NCBI GenBank assembly: GCA_947502595.1
Contig: CANNAM010000002.1
Coordinates: 248,001-312,000 of the forward strand
From: an uncultured Marinicella sp.
Lineage (GTDB): Bacteria; Pseudomonadota; Gammaproteobacteria; Xanthomonadales; Marinicellaceae
Length of the DNA: 64,000 bases
Direction of reading: 5' to 3'
Position 1 is the first letter of the stretch, and the number at the start of each line of letters is the position of its first letter. The position numbers and the translations under genes are program-made. Under the pieces are notes generated by a model that ran no database searches, was not told the DNA's origin, and saw only the letters and a program-made list of their open reading frames with translations. Below, piece by piece: positions 44,659 through 55,963 of this stretch.

Positions 44659-45747
44659 GTGCAAATATCTAAGCTTAAAATCCAAGGCTTTCGTTGTTAT
44701 GAAAGCCTTGAAATCGAATTCATTCAACGCATTAATATTTTCTCGGGTACCAATGGCGCAGGAAAAACTTCCATTTTAGAGGCTATTTATTTCATCTCTA
44801 CAGGTAAGTCATTTCGCTCCAAACGCAATAAAAACCTTATTAACCACCATGCTGATGAAATGCTTGTGTTTGCTCATTACAACAACGCAGATGATACAAA
44901 TAACAGGGTTGGAATCACATTAGCTAGTAACCTGAAAAAGAACATTAAGCTTAATGGTCAAAAAATAAACAACCAATCTGCAATCGCACACAAATTACCT
45001 GTTGTATCTATTGATCCAGATTCCTATCTATTTTTGGATAAGCCGCCACAATACCGCCGATCTTTTTTAGATTGGCTTGTGTTTCACGTGAAACCTGAAT
45101 ATCTGAATGTATGGTCTAAAGTTTCTCGCTGTCAAAAGCAGTTAAATAGTTTGTATAAAGGAAAAAGCGCTGATCAAGTGGACCACTGGGAATCTTTATA
45201 TATTAAATATGCAACAGAATTAACTCAAATGCGTGCTGCTGTGTTCAGTGATTTAAAACCTTTAATAAATCAACGCATTGAACTCATAGTTCCAGAGTTG
45301 GCAAAGTTTGATTTAATATTTTATCAAGGTTGGTCACAAGACAATACTTTAACCGAACAATTAACAAAAGATCGCAACAAGAATGTATTGTATGGCAACC
45401 TTAATTTTGGCGTCCACAAAATGGATATTAGAAACACTTTTAACAATCAACCTGCCCACGAAATTCTCTCACGCGGTCAAAAAAAGCTGATTTCAATCAT
45501 ATATTATTTAAGTTATATAGAACTGCTATCAACGCACCTAAAAGTTAATCCAATACTGTGTTTAGATGACATGGACGCGGAACTTGACAGTGGTAAAACC
45601 AAAGTATTATTTGATTTTATTCAAAACAGCAGTCACCAAACTTTTATCAGCACTGTTGATGCTAATAAATTATTAGATGTATTACCAAACGCTGATTTGT
45701 TTCACGTGGAACATGGTATGGTAAACCGACTAAGCAGTAAGAAATAG
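44659..45747 (+). CDS. recF: DNA replication and repair protein RecF
   Basis: A 362-residue ABC-type ATPase for gap repair and RecA loading. Starts with GTG directly after the dnaN stop. Walker A GTNGAGKTS (residues 30-38) follows QGFRCYESLEIEF, and the signature LSRGQKKLISI and Walker B LCLDDMDAELD are near the C terminus. Length equals the usual 357-370. The gene carries two near-perfect parS sites (45080 and 45698), so its sequence is under an extra constraint. Confidence 0.95.
   Translation: MQISKLKIQGFRCYESLEIEFIQRINIFSGTNGAGKTSILEAIYFISTGKSFRSKRNKNLINHHADEMLVFAHYNNADDTNNRVGITLASNLKKNIKLNGQKINNQSAIAHKLPVVSIDPDSYLFLDKPPQYRRSFLDWLVFHVKPEYLNVWSKVSRCQKQLNSLYKGKSADQVDHWESLYIKYATELTQMRAAVFSDLKPLINQRIELIVPELAKFDLIFYQGWSQDNTLTEQLTKDRNKNVLYGNLNFGVHKMDIRNTFNNQPAHEILSRGQKKLISIIYYLSYIELLSTHLKVNPILCLDDMDAELDSGKTKVLFDFIQNSSHQTFISTVDANKLLDVLPNADLFHVEHGMVNRLSSKK
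45080..45095. promoter_or_regulatory. parS-like site in recF
   Basis: TGTTTCACGTGAAACC agrees with the ParB target TGTTTCACGTGAAACA in 15 of 16 bases. Origin-proximal parS sites anchor ParB for chromosome segregation; parA/parB are not in the window. Confidence 0.8.
45698..45713. promoter_or_regulatory. parS-like site at the recF 3' end
   Basis: TGTTTCACGTGGAACA agrees with the same consensus in 15 of 16 bases, 618 bases from the first site. Confidence 0.78.
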
Positions 45748-45802
45748 GCTGTACACTGTTAAATGGCAGTACCTAATCAACGTTTTGTTCGGTAGTAAAA
45801 AA

Positions 45803-45811
45803 TGGTATAAT
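45803..45811 (+). promoter_or_regulatory. Extended -10 promoter element of gyrB
   Basis: TGGTATAAT matches TGnTATAAT exactly, 31 bases before the gyrB ATG. Confidence 0.6.
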
Positions 45812-45833
45812 GTCTTGTTTTATTTTGGAATGA

Positions 45834-48224
<2,391 letters not shown>

Positions 48225-48239
48225 ATAAGAGAATAAAAA

Positions 48240-49139
48240 ATGAATGACCAAACAACCCAAAGAATAGAACAAATGCTGGATGAAAGCCCGGTGTTTTTGT
48301 TTATGAAAGGCAATCCACAAACTCCCATGTGTGGCTTTTCTAGTAATACCGTTAAAATTTTAAAAGACCTGATAGGTGATAACTTTGGTTCTTTTAATGT
48401 GTTGGAAGATCCGGAAATACGTGAGGGCATTAAGGCCTATGGGCAGTGGCCTACGATTCCACAACTCTATATAAATAAAGAGCTGATTGGTGGTAATGAC
48501 ATCATTTCAGAAATGTTTAATACCGGTGAACTACACGAGTTATTAAATTTAAAACAGCCTGACAGAACTCCACCTGCCATAACCATCAGCGATGAGGCGT
48601 TAAGCCATATCAAAGAAGGTTTAAAGGACATGGGAGAACACCAGTTGTTTTTGTCAGTTGATGATGAATTCAATACGCGATTCAGTCTTGAAATGCCTAA
48701 AGGCTATGAAATTATTGCTGATATTGGTGATTTAAAAGTTTATATGGATATTGGTACAGCCAAACGTGCTGATGGTGTTGAAATCAGTTGGATTGATGAG
48801 TTACAAGGCTCAGGATTACGTATTAAAAACCCCAATGAACCACCTGCTGTTAAGGATTTATCCGTAGCAGAACTTCAAGATTGGTTGATGAGCGAGGTTA
48901 AAAACCCGCAAGTATATGATGTCAGATCTGAGGAGAAAATTGCTGAAGGTACAGTGGATCACGCGGTTCGATTGGATAAAACAGCGATTGAATCAATTGA
49001 ATCTATGGCAAAGGACACCCCTTTGGTGTTTGTTTGTCAAGTTGGACAATCTTCCATGTCTGCAGCTGAGTTTTTCCGCAAGAAAGGTTATACCAAAGTA
49101 TTCAATTTAACCGGTGGTTATAACGCTTGGAATGAATAA
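48240..49139 (+). CDS. Monothiol glutaredoxin (Grx4) fused to IscA-like and rhodanese domains
   Basis: A 299-residue three-domain protein. Residues 1-105 are a Grx4-type glutaredoxin with the CGFS motif (Cys31) and WPTIPQLYI and GGNDI loops, which bind a [2Fe-2S] cluster with glutathione. Residues about 110-200 look like an A-type (IscA/HesB) domain (PAITISDEALSHIKEGL to SGLRIKNPN) but none of the three cluster cysteines remain. Residues about 205-299 are a rhodanese domain with VYDVRSEEKIAEG and active-site Cys in CQVGQSS. Similar fusions are known in Xanthomonadales. It lies 15 bases after gyrB and overlaps DUF3465 by eight bases. Confidence 0.87.
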   Translation: MNDQTTQRIEQMLDESPVFLFMKGNPQTPMCGFSSNTVKILKDLIGDNFGSFNVLEDPEIREGIKAYGQWPTIPQLYINKELIGGNDIISEMFNTGELHELLNLKQPDRTPPAITISDEALSHIKEGLKDMGEHQLFLSVDDEFNTRFSLEMPKGYEIIADIGDLKVYMDIGTAKRADGVEISWIDELQGSGLRIKNPNEPPAVKDLSVAELQDWLMSEVKNPQVYDVRSEEKIAEGTVDHAVRLDKTAIESIESMAKDTPLVFVCQVGQSSMSAAEFFRKKGYTKVFNLTGGYNAWNE

Positions 49140-49566
49140 AACAGTAAACAGAAAAAAAACCAACACAAAGCGTCTGATTAAAGGCGCTTTTTTATTGTTG
49201 GTGTTGGTGTTTACCTGGTGGGCACAGGAGCAACAAGAGCCCAGCAGTGGTTTAGAGCAGGCGATTGAACAACGACACAGCGGAGAAATGATTGAGTTTG
49301 ATGCAGTGGTCGAACGCAATTTAAAAGATGATAATCAAGGCTCCAGACATCAAAAGTTCATTGTAAGAAGTGGTGCTTATACGGTGTTGGTAGCACATAA
49401 TATAGATTTGGCGTCAAGGGTGCCTATTGAAGTTGGCGATTCAGTGAAAATTCGGGGCGAATATGAGTGGAATGATTTAGGTGGTGTGGTACATTGGACA
49501 CATCATGACCCACAAAACAGAAGAAAAGGTGGTTGGATTGAGTGGAAAGGAAAAAAGATAAAATAA
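49132..49566 (+). CDS. DUF3465 family exported protein
   Basis: A 144-residue protein from the ATG at 49132, with an N-terminal hydrophobic signal/anchor (residues about 14-30). The family motif GGVVHWTHHDPQNRRKGGWIEWKGK at the C terminus is characteristic of DUF3465, and an OB-like strand pattern precedes it (KFIVRSGAYTVLVAHNIDLA). The function is unknown. It overlaps the glutaredoxin gene by eight bases, so coupled translation is likely. Confidence 0.82.
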   Translation: MNKTVNRKKTNTKRLIKGAFLLLVLVFTWWAQEQQEPSSGLEQAIEQRHSGEMIEFDAVVERNLKDDNQGSRHQKFIVRSGAYTVLVAHNIDLASRVPIEVGDSVKIRGEYEWNDLGGVVHWTHHDPQNRRKGGWIEWKGKKIK

Positions 49567-49579
49567 GCCTTAAAATAAC

Positions 49580-49608
49580 TTGCCTAATGCATTGATATAT
49601 TTTATTAT
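49580..49608 (+). promoter_or_regulatory. Promoter of tRNA-Lys
   Basis: TTGCCT (49580-49585), a 17-base spacer and TATTAT (49603-49608), followed by a GC-rich discriminator (GCGCACC), the pattern of stringently controlled stable-RNA promoters. Confidence 0.65.
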
Positions 49609-49652
49609 TGCGCACCTCGAAACAGTCTTGTTTCAAACCCGTTTATTCAAAT

Positions 49653-49728
49653 GGGCCGTTAGCTCAGCTGGTAGAGCAGTGGACTTTTAATCCATTGGTC
49701 ATAGGTTCAAATCCTATACGGCCCACCA
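49653..49728 (+). tRNA. tRNA-Lys (UUU)
   Basis: The 76-base sequence folds into a standard cloverleaf. The acceptor stem pairs GGGCCGT with ACGGCCC, D-loop AGCTCAGCTGGTAGAGC, anticodon loop CTTTTAA with anticodon TTT, T-loop GGTTCAAATCC, and the encoded CCA end. It closely resembles E. coli tRNA-Lys. A single tRNA gene with its own promoter. Confidence 0.97.
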
Positions 49729-50001
49729 TTGAATTTCTCTGAAAAAAAATCAAAACTTCCTAACAGCTTAAATATTCAGTCGATCACGTAAATAAACCCT
49801 ACATTGGGTTGAATTACTGAACTTGAATTAAAGTGGTTAAAAAATAACCAAAAAACAGCGGTGATAAAATAATTAGAAAAATGTTAATTAAATATTCATA
49901 ATCAATAACTTATGATGATATCTTATTAAAAATGCGATGGTTTTTATTAACTTGCTTGTATCATCATTCAATTTAAGTAATTTCAGGCAATTCTCAAGGG
50001 C
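49729..50001. other. Gene-free AT-rich stretch after tRNA-Lys
   Basis: Part of a 337-base gap between the tRNA and yceI. I see no ORF, no tRNA and no repeat of note, and no integrase that would suggest a tRNA-borne island. Confidence 0.6.
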
Positions 50002-50044
50002 AAAAAAAACGCCTTCATCTAAAGATGAAAGCGTGTATTTTTTT
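50002..50044. terminator. Bidirectional terminator between tRNA-Lys and yceI
   Basis: ACGC-C-TTCATCT (50009-50020) pairs with AGATGAA-A-GCGT (50023-50034) with one internal mismatch. An A-run before (50002-50009) gives the U-run for the minus-strand yceI gene, and a T-run (50038-50044) follows on the plus strand. Confidence 0.75.
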
Positions 50045-50065
50045 ACCGGATGTCAGGGTTAAAAT

Positions 50066-50629
50066 TTATTGTTTGATGCCTTCAACAGAAACAGTTAAGA
50101 ATAAAGTTTCAGAAGCTGGCCCTAAACTTTTCTTGATTTTATAGTCAGCCAAAGTTATTTCAGTGGTGGCTTCATAACCTAATCGGTATCCACCCCAAGG
50201 ATCTTTTCCACCACCAACAAATTCAACATTTAAGGTTTCTTCATTGGTGACACCATTGATGGTTAAATCACCTACCATGGTTCCATGTCCATTTTCTGCA
50301 GGAGTGAAAGATTTGCTTTTAAAAGTTGCGGTAGGGTGGGCGCTAACATTCAAAAAATCTTCACCACGCAAATGTTTATCTCTGGCTGTATGATTTGAAT
50401 TAACACTGTTGGTTTCAACAGTCATGGTGATACTGGCTTGTTCGGGTGTATTTTCATCGAACTCAAACTCACCAGAAAAACTATCGAATCGTCCATACAA
50501 CCAACTGTAGCCTAAGTGTTGTATTTTAAACTGTACAAAGGCATGAGCGCCTTTGGTGTCTATGGTGTATTTATCAGCAGATGCCAATGTAGCAGTGGTC
50601 AACAAAAGACCAATCAAAAAAGATTTCAT
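50066..50629 (-). CDS. YceI family periplasmic protein
   Basis: A 187-residue protein with a signal peptide (cleavage near LASADKY). The YceI lipocalin-like barrel pattern is clear: DTKGAHAFVQFKIQHLGYSWLYGRFDSFSGEF, then HLRGEDFLNVSAHPTATFKS and the C-terminal GYEATTEITLADYKIKKSLGPASE. YceI proteins bind isoprenoid-like lipids such as polyprenyl or ubiquinone precursors. It is preceded ten bases upstream by a cytochrome b561 gene, a common pairing in proteobacteria. Confidence 0.9.
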   Translation of the reverse strand: MKSFLIGLLLTTATLASADKYTIDTKGAHAFVQFKIQHLGYSWLYGRFDSFSGEFEFDENTPEQASITMTVETNSVNSNHTARDKHLRGEDFLNVSAHPTATFKSKSFTPAENGHGTMVGDLTINGVTNEETLNVEFVGGGKDPWGGYRLGYEATTEITLADYKIKKSLGPASETLFLTVSVEGIKQ

Positions 50630-50638
50630 GTAGTATTC

Positions 50639-51163
50639 CTATATCATGCGTTTTAAAGTGTCGTCTTTATCAATAAAATGGTGTTTTAAAGCACCTAAGG
50701 CATGTAACAAAGCCATTACCATCAATGTATAAGACGTGTATTCGTGTATCAAGCCCATGGTATCTATTTGATCAGCAGTAAAATGTGAAATTGCGGGCAA
50801 TTTAACTAACTCAAACAATACCAGAGGCTCACCTTGTCCGGTGGCGATTAAATAGCCGGTAACAACCATTACCACCACCAATATATAAAACAATCGTTTG
50901 ACCCATTGTGCCGTCATTCGTTCAAACTTATTATGAGATGACCCAAAGTCATGCTTTTTGTAAATTATTAAGCGCAATAAAACCAATGACCACAGTAACA
51001 GCAGCACGACACCGCCAGTGAAGTGTAATTCAGGTAATGTTTGGTACCATGAACTGTAGTAGTCGAGCTCTACCATGTACCAACCAGAAACAAACAAAGC
51101 AATAATCAACAAGGCAGTAACCCAGTGTAATAGCCTGCCGAGTAAAGGGTATTTAATTATCAT
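50639..51163 (-). CDS. Cytochrome b561-type membrane protein
   Basis: A 174-residue four-helix protein. The heme-ligand His residues are in the first helix (PLLGRLLHWVTALLIIALF), in LPELHFTGGVV, and in IHEYTSYTLMVMALLHALGALKHH. It is the di-heme prokaryotic b561 family, which can transfer electrons from quinol. The ATG at 51163 lies four bases after the xthA stop; a TTG at 51178 would overlap xthA. It is probably cotranscribed with xthA and yceI. Confidence 0.87.
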   Translation of the reverse strand: MIIKYPLLGRLLHWVTALLIIALFVSGWYMVELDYYSSWYQTLPELHFTGGVVLLLLWSLVLLRLIIYKKHDFGSSHNKFERMTAQWVKRLFYILVVVMVVTGYLIATGQGEPLVLFELVKLPAISHFTADQIDTMGLIHEYTSYTLMVMALLHALGALKHHFIDKDDTLKRMI

Positions 51164-51167
51164 ATCA

Positions 51168-51935
51168 TCACCAATCAAACTCTGTGATCACAGGGGTGTG
51201 ATCTGAAGGACGTTCCCATTTTCGCGGTTCAACATCAATATAGGCTGCTGTAACGGCTTCTGACATTTCATCACTACATAACACCAAATCAATGCGCAAC
51301 CCCAAGCCACGGGCAAAACCGTTCATGCGATAATCCCACCAACTGTAGAGCCCACCCTCATCATGCAGCAATCGAAAACTGTCTTGTAAGCCCAGATCTA
51401 AGATGCGATGTAATGCCTGTCGCTCTTCAGTGGTACAAAGGATTTTTTCATGCCATTTTTCTGGGTCATATACGTCCCTGTCATCGGGAGCAATGTTGAA
51501 GTCACCCAACACCACCACATCATCATATTCAGCCATTTGTTGTTCTATGAATTGAGTGACTTTATCTAACCAGTTGAGTTTATAGGTGAATTTTTCAGTA
51601 CCAGGTGCGGATCCATTGACCACGTACAAGTTGATGATGCGTACATCATCCACTGTAGCTGCTAAAATTCGTCGTTGAGGATCATCTAACTCAGGTATGT
51701 CAGTAATCACATCCGTCGGCTGATGTTTGGCAAGAATTGCCACCCCGTTGTAGGTTTTTTGGCCGGCAAATACCACTTGATAACCTGCCGCTTCAATTGC
51801 TGCTTGAGGAAACACCTCATCGGTCATTTTGGTTTCTTGTAACGCCAGTATGTCGGGTTGTGCAGTTTCCAACCACTGCAAAACATGTTCGAGTCGAACA
51901 TTAAGGGAGTTTACATTCCAAGAGGCTATTTTCAT
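51168..51935 (-). CDS. xthA: Exodeoxyribonuclease III
   Basis: A 255-residue AP endonuclease/3'-exonuclease of the exonuclease III type. The motifs SWNVNSLNVRLEH, LALQETKM (metal Glu), GDFNIAPDDRDVYDP and the terminal SDHTPV (catalytic His) are intact. It repairs abasic sites and damaged 3' ends. First gene of a three-gene minus-strand unit with cytochrome b561 and yceI. Confidence 0.94.
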   Translation of the reverse strand: MKIASWNVNSLNVRLEHVLQWLETAQPDILALQETKMTDEVFPQAAIEAAGYQVVFAGQKTYNGVAILAKHQPTDVITDIPELDDPQRRILAATVDDVRIINLYVVNGSAPGTEKFTYKLNWLDKVTQFIEQQMAEYDDVVVLGDFNIAPDDRDVYDPEKWHEKILCTTEERQALHRILDLGLQDSFRLLHDEGGLYSWWDYRMNGFARGLGLRIDLVLCSDEMSEAVTAAYIDVEPRKWERPSDHTPVITEFDW

Positions 51936-52264
51936 GGTGCGTTAAAGTTATTGGTATATTGATTAATTAACATGTGAAATTATATTACTTACAAAAAATA
52001 ATATGATGATTTAAAGCACTGTAACACTCATTTATATCGATATACTTAAAAGTATAATATATTTTCATTACATTATATGTTTTGCTTAACTTCAAACATT
52101 TCATTCGTGAAAGGTTGATGTTTAAACATTTACGAGTCCTTAATATACGGAACAGATTATACTGATTGATGCTTAAGTTTTATAATTATGACTTATCGGC
52201 AAAAGATTAACAATCAGCTAAACCAATAACATAAAATAAAGGGTTGTTTTGATACCATTAAATA
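51936..52264. other. AT-rich divergent intergenic region, xthA/ruvC
   Basis: These 329 bases separate two divergent units and must hold their promoters. I see a short ATACTT/AAGTAT inverted repeat at about 52042-52057 but no ORF, RNA gene or clear operator. Confidence 0.5.
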
Positions 52265-52780
52265 ATGATACGCATCATCGGCATTGATCCAGGCTCACGT
52301 TTTACTGGGGTGGGGATCATAGACACCCACAAGCAAAAAATACAGCATGTTCATCATGCGACGATTAAGTGTGGCGATGGTGATTTTCCGGATCGCTTAA
52401 AAACTATTTTTATGGCAATCAATGAACTGGTCAAACAGTTTCAACCTCATGAGATGGCCATTGAAACAGTGTTTATGGCAAAAAATGCCAATGCTGCCTT
52501 GAAACTTGGTCAAGCTCGAGGTGCTGCCATTTGTGCCACTGTGGTTAATGATATAGTGGTGCATGAATATGCACCCAAAGCGATAAAACAAGCTGTGGTT
52601 GGCAAAGGTGGTGCAGATAAAGCGCAGGTTCAATACATGGTTAAATTGTTGTTGAATATGACCGCATCGGTACAGAACGATGCTGCGGATGGATTGGCTG
52701 TGGCCATTTGTCATGCCAACAACCGTTGGGCACAACAACGGTTGGTGGCCAACAACACCAGTAATTGGAGAAAATTTTGA
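52265..52780 (+). CDS. ruvC: Crossover junction endodeoxyribonuclease RuvC
   Basis: A 171-residue Holliday-junction resolvase. The four acidic catalytic residues are visible: Asp in RIIGIDPGSRFTG near residue 8, Glu in MAIETVFM near 68, and two Asp in QNDAADGLAVAICHA near 138-141. Length equals E. coli RuvC (173). It overlaps ruvA, whose TTG start shares bases with the ruvC stop. ruvC, ruvA and ruvB follow in the usual order. Confidence 0.95.
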   Translation: MIRIIGIDPGSRFTGVGIIDTHKQKIQHVHHATIKCGDGDFPDRLKTIFMAINELVKQFQPHEMAIETVFMAKNANAALKLGQARGAAICATVVNDIVVHEYAPKAIKQAVVGKGGADKAQVQYMVKLLLNMTASVQNDAADGLAVAICHANNRWAQQRLVANNTSNWRKF

Positions 52781-53376
52781 TAGGACGATTACAAGGTCAA
52801 TTGGTACATACTGAACCACCTTCTCACCTTATTGTGGACGTAGGCGGTGTGGGCTATGAAGTGGAGGCTCCCACCAGTGTGTTTTACGATTTACCAGAAT
52901 TGAATCACCAAATCACCTTGGTGATTCATCATTTGGTGCGCGAGGATGCGTCTATTTTATATGGATTCAGAAGCTTTGCTGAACGTGCATTGTTTCGTAC
53001 TTTGCTCAAAGTAAATGGCATAGGTGCCAAGTCTGCACTGGCCATTCTGTCGACCATGAGTGCCGCTGAGTTTGCTCAGGTGATTCAAGAACAAAATGTT
53101 ACTGCCATTGTAAAAGTGCCCGGAATTGGGAAGAAAACTGCACAACGCTTGATCATTGAAATGAAAGATAAGGTGGATGTTAGCAGCATGGCTGGCGGCG
53201 ACCCGAATCAGCCGCAAGCCAGCCGTTTTGGCATTCAGGCAGAAGCTGAAAGTGCATTGCAATCACTGGGTTTTAAGCCAACAGAAGCGTCGCAAATGGT
53301 CAAACAAGTGGCCAAAGATGACATGGCAGTAGAAGACATCATCCGCATTTGTTTACAAACCAAAGGAGCCGGTTGA
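52777..53376 (+). CDS. ruvA: Holliday junction DNA helicase subunit RuvA
   Basis: A 199-residue junction-binding protein. Chosen start is the TTG at 52777, giving the canonical [14 protein letters not shown] lies about six bases before it, and it overlaps the ruvC stop (TTGA). Features are the OB-type N-terminal domain, the two helix-hairpin-helix motifs ([16 protein letters not shown] and [22 protein letters not shown]) and a C-terminal UBA-like domain that contacts RuvB. A longer TTG start at 52765 is not needed. Confidence 0.93.
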   Translation: MIGRLQGQLVHTEPPSHLIVDVGGVGYEVEAPTSVFYDLPELNHQITLVIHHLVREDASILYGFRSFAERALFRTLLKVNGIGAKSALAILSTMSAAEFAQVIQEQNVTAIVKVPGIGKKTAQRLIIEMKDKVDVSSMAGGDPNQPQASRFGIQAEAESALQSLGFKPTEASQMVKQVAKDDMAVEDIIRICLQTKGAG

Positions 53377-54434
53377 TGGGGATTGATGATTTTAATGACT
53401 TTGAAGGTGATGAGCGACTAATGGCAGGCATGCCAGAAAGCGCCCAAGAAAGAATCATTGAGGCCAGTATCAGGCCACAAATTTTAAAAGACTACTTAGG
53501 TCAACAAGAAGTCAAAGACCAGATGGAGTTGTTTATTCAAGCAGCCAAAAACCGTCAAGAGTCCTTAGACCATGTGTTGATTTTTGGTCCGCCTGGTCTG
53601 GGTAAAACCACCATGGCACATGTAATAGCCAATGAGATGGGGGTACAAATGCGCCAAACATCTGGTCCGGTGATAGAGAAAGCCGGTGATTTGGCTGCAC
53701 TTTTGACCAACTTACAGCCGCATGATGTATTGTTTATCGACGAAATTCACCGCTTATCGGCGGTGGTCGAAGAAGTTTTATATCCGGCGATGGAAGACTT
53801 CCAAATCGACATCATGATTGGAGAAGGACCTGCTGCGCGTTCAATTAAGTTGGACTTGCCACCATTTACATTGGTTGGAGCCACCACACGAGCGGGCTTA
53901 CTCACCTCGCCATTGCGTGATCGTTTTGGCATTGTACAACGACTTAAATTTTATAATTTCGAAGACTTAACCCAAATTGTAGCGCGCTCCGCTAAAATCC
54001 TTAACATTCAAACCGACCATGCGGGTTGTGTTGAAGTGGCCAAACGATCACGTGGAACACCGCGGATTGCCAATCGTTTGTTACGTAGAGTCAGGGATTA
54101 TGCTGAAGTTAAAGGCGATGGCGTGATTACTGAAAGTATTGCTTCAGCAGCAATGAATATGTTGCAAGTGGATCAAGCAGGCTTAGATGAAATGGATCGC
54201 AGGCTATTGGAAATCATCATAGAACAATTTGAAGGCGGACCGGTTGGCATCAATTCGCTGGCTGCTGCCTTGTCAGAAGAGCGCGGTACAGTTGAGGATG
54301 TCATTGAGCCTTATCTGATTCAACAAGGGTTGATTGCACGAACCGCCAGGGGTAGGATAGCCACCGCTAAAACTTGGCAAACCATGGGAATTAAACCGCC
54401 CAAAAGTAAATTCAACCAAGATATCTTTGAATGA
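53376..54434 (+). CDS. ruvB: Holliday junction DNA helicase subunit RuvB
   Basis: A 352-residue AAA+ branch-migration motor. Walker [10 protein letters not shown] near residue 73, Walker [12 protein letters not shown] near 122, the [16 protein letters not shown] sensor/arginine-finger region and [16 protein letters not shown] are present. The ATG shares its A with the ruvA stop, with AAAGGAG ahead. The start inside ruvA at 53349 is not family-like. Confidence 0.95.
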   Translation: MGIDDFNDFEGDERLMAGMPESAQERIIEASIRPQILKDYLGQQEVKDQMELFIQAAKNRQESLDHVLIFGPPGLGKTTMAHVIANEMGVQMRQTSGPVIEKAGDLAALLTNLQPHDVLFIDEIHRLSAVVEEVLYPAMEDFQIDIMIGEGPAARSIKLDLPPFTLVGATTRAGLLTSPLRDRFGIVQRLKFYNFEDLTQIVARSAKILNIQTDHAGCVEVAKRSRGTPRIANRLLRRVRDYAEVKGDGVITESIASAAMNMLQVDQAGLDEMDRRLLEIIIEQFEGGPVGINSLAAALSEERGTVEDVIEPYLIQQGLIARTARGRIATAKTWQTMGIKPPKSKFNQDIFE

Positions 54435-54447
54435 GGTTACTGAAAAG

Positions 54448-54846
54448 ATGAGCAAATATTGCCACCAATTTAGGGTCTATTATGAAGACACGGATGCAGG
54501 CGGTGTGGTTTACCATGCCAATTATTTGAACTTTTTCGAGCGTACACGGACTGAATGGTTGCGAGCTAAAGGTTTGCACCAAAGTGAGATGCGCAAACAA
54601 GCCAATGTGATTTTGGCGATTCGATCGATGCAAATAGATTTTGTGTTGCCAGCTCGGTTGGATGATTTATTGACCGTCAGTGCTGAAGTGATGAGTCACA
54701 GCAAAGTAACCATGCAAATGGAACAAGAAATGCACAAAGAAGGTGTTTTGCTGGCCAAAGCACAAGTAGAAATTATCAGTTTGAATGCCGAAAAATTCAA
54801 GCCGATGCGCTTTCCAACCCAATATTTAGAGGAGTTATTGTTTTGA
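54448..54846 (+). CDS. ybgC: Acyl-CoA thioesterase YbgC (Tol-Pal associated)
   Basis: A 132-residue hot-dog-fold thioesterase. The catalytic motif YYEDTDAGGVVYHANYLNFFERTRTEW contains the Asp near residue 15, and RSMQIDFVLPARLDDLL follows. YbgC acts on short acyl-CoA or acyl-ACP and is co-encoded with Tol genes in most gammaproteobacteria. ATG 54448 gives the family-like start. Its stop overlaps the tolQ TTG. Confidence 0.92.
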   Translation: MSKYCHQFRVYYEDTDAGGVVYHANYLNFFERTRTEWLRAKGLHQSEMRKQANVILAIRSMQIDFVLPARLDDLLTVSAEVMSHSKVTMQMEQEMHKEGVLLAKAQVEIISLNAEKFKPMRFPTQYLEELLF

Positions 54847-55508
54847 ACGACAGCGGACAATTTTATTACGAAATCATCATGAGTGCATCAATGCCGGTAA
54901 AGGTGGTGATGATTATTTTGATTCTGGCTTCAGTTTGGTCTTGGCTGATTATATTTTCCAAAGGTAGGGTGTTGGCCAATGCACAGCACAAGGCCAAAAA
55001 ATTTGAAGAACATTTTTGGTCGGGTGTAGATTTGAATAAACTGTACCAAAGCTTATCGGGCAAAAAGAACAGTGGACTGGCAAAAATATTTGAAGCTGGT
55101 TTCAAAGAGTTTCAGCGTAAAAACACCACTGGTAATGGTGCAATTCAGTCGATTGAAGGCTCTGATCGCGCGATGCGAGTGGCTTTGAACCGTGAAATTG
55201 AGGACATGGAAAGTCATTTACCGACCTTAGCCACCATTGGTTCAACCAGTCCCTACATCGGTTTGTTTGGAACAGTGATTGGCATCATGTTGTCATTCCA
55301 CGCGCTTTCGGATGTCACACAAGCCACCATTGCACTGGTTGCACCTGGTATATCAGAAGCTCTGATTGCCACAGCCATGGGTTTATTTGCCGCTATTCCT
55401 GCAGTTATTTTTTACAACAAATTCAGTGATAAAGTAGAAAGAATTTACGCTCAATACGACGCATTCAAAGAAGAGTTTTCCGCTATTTTGCACCGCCAGA
55501 TAGGCTGA
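54843..55508 (+). CDS. tolQ: Tol system proton channel subunit TolQ
   Basis: A 221-residue inner-membrane protein of the MotA/TolQ/ExbB family with three membrane helices. The cytoplasmic loop and the LPTLATIGSTSPYIGLFGTVIGIMLSF segment are conserved, as is GISEALIATAMGLFAAIPAVIFYN in helix 3. With TolR it uses the proton gradient to energise TolA during envelope constriction. The TTG at 54843 is the start; it overlaps the ybgC stop (TTGA). Confidence 0.94.
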   Translation: MNDSGQFYYEIIMSASMPVKVVMIILILASVWSWLIIFSKGRVLANAQHKAKKFEEHFWSGVDLNKLYQSLSGKKNSGLAKIFEAGFKEFQRKNTTGNGAIQSIEGSDRAMRVALNREIEDMESHLPTLATIGSTSPYIGLFGTVIGIMLSFHALSDVTQATIALVAPGISEALIATAMGLFAAIPAVIFYNKFSDKVERIYAQYDAFKEEFSAILHRQIG

Positions 55509-55512
55509 TCTA

Positions 55513-55929
55513 ATGAGACGTCCACGAAAAATCAAAGCAGAAATTAATGTTGTACCGTACATTGATGTGACCTTGGTGTTGTTGATTATTTTCATGATTA
55601 CTACGCCGTTAATGAACCTTGGTGTAGATGTGAATTTACCTGAGTCAAATGCCAATACCATGACCATTGAAACTGAACCTGCTGTAATAAATGTCACAGC
55701 CAATGGTGATTTGTACTTAAGTATTGGTGGTGAATATGAGTTGATTGACGGTGAATCTTTGACTAAAAAACTGGCTGCGTTTGTTAAAGTCAATGCGGAG
55801 TTACCCATCATGATAGGTGCTGATAAGTCAGTCAGTTATGGTCAAGTGTATCAAGCCATGGCGATTGCTCAACAAGCCGGTGCCAAGAAAGTGGGCTTAA
55901 TCAGCGACCCCATAAAACCAACACAGTGA
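55513..55929 (+). CDS. tolR: Tol system subunit TolR
   Basis: A 138-residue ExbD/TolR-type protein. Its single helix VVPYIDVTLVLLIIFMITTPL carries the proton-coupling Asp near residue 17. A periplasmic domain follows (NVTANGDLYLSIGGEYELID, PIMIGADKSVSYGQVYQAM). It lies five bases after tolQ. Confidence 0.94.
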   Translation: MRRPRKIKAEINVVPYIDVTLVLLIIFMITTPLMNLGVDVNLPESNANTMTIETEPAVINVTANGDLYLSIGGEYELIDGESLTKKLAAFVKVNAELPIMIGADKSVSYGQVYQAMAIAQQAGAKKVGLISDPIKPTQ

Positions 55930-55963
55930 TGGATTAATCAATGGTTGTTTTGAGGCACATTCA

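Noticed and set aside
49729-50001. Genomic island inserted at tRNA-Lys
   Set aside because: No integrase, no repeated tRNA 3' end and normal housekeeping genes on both sides.
54045-54060. parS-like sequence in ruvB
   Set aside because: It matches the consensus in only about 11 of 16 bases.
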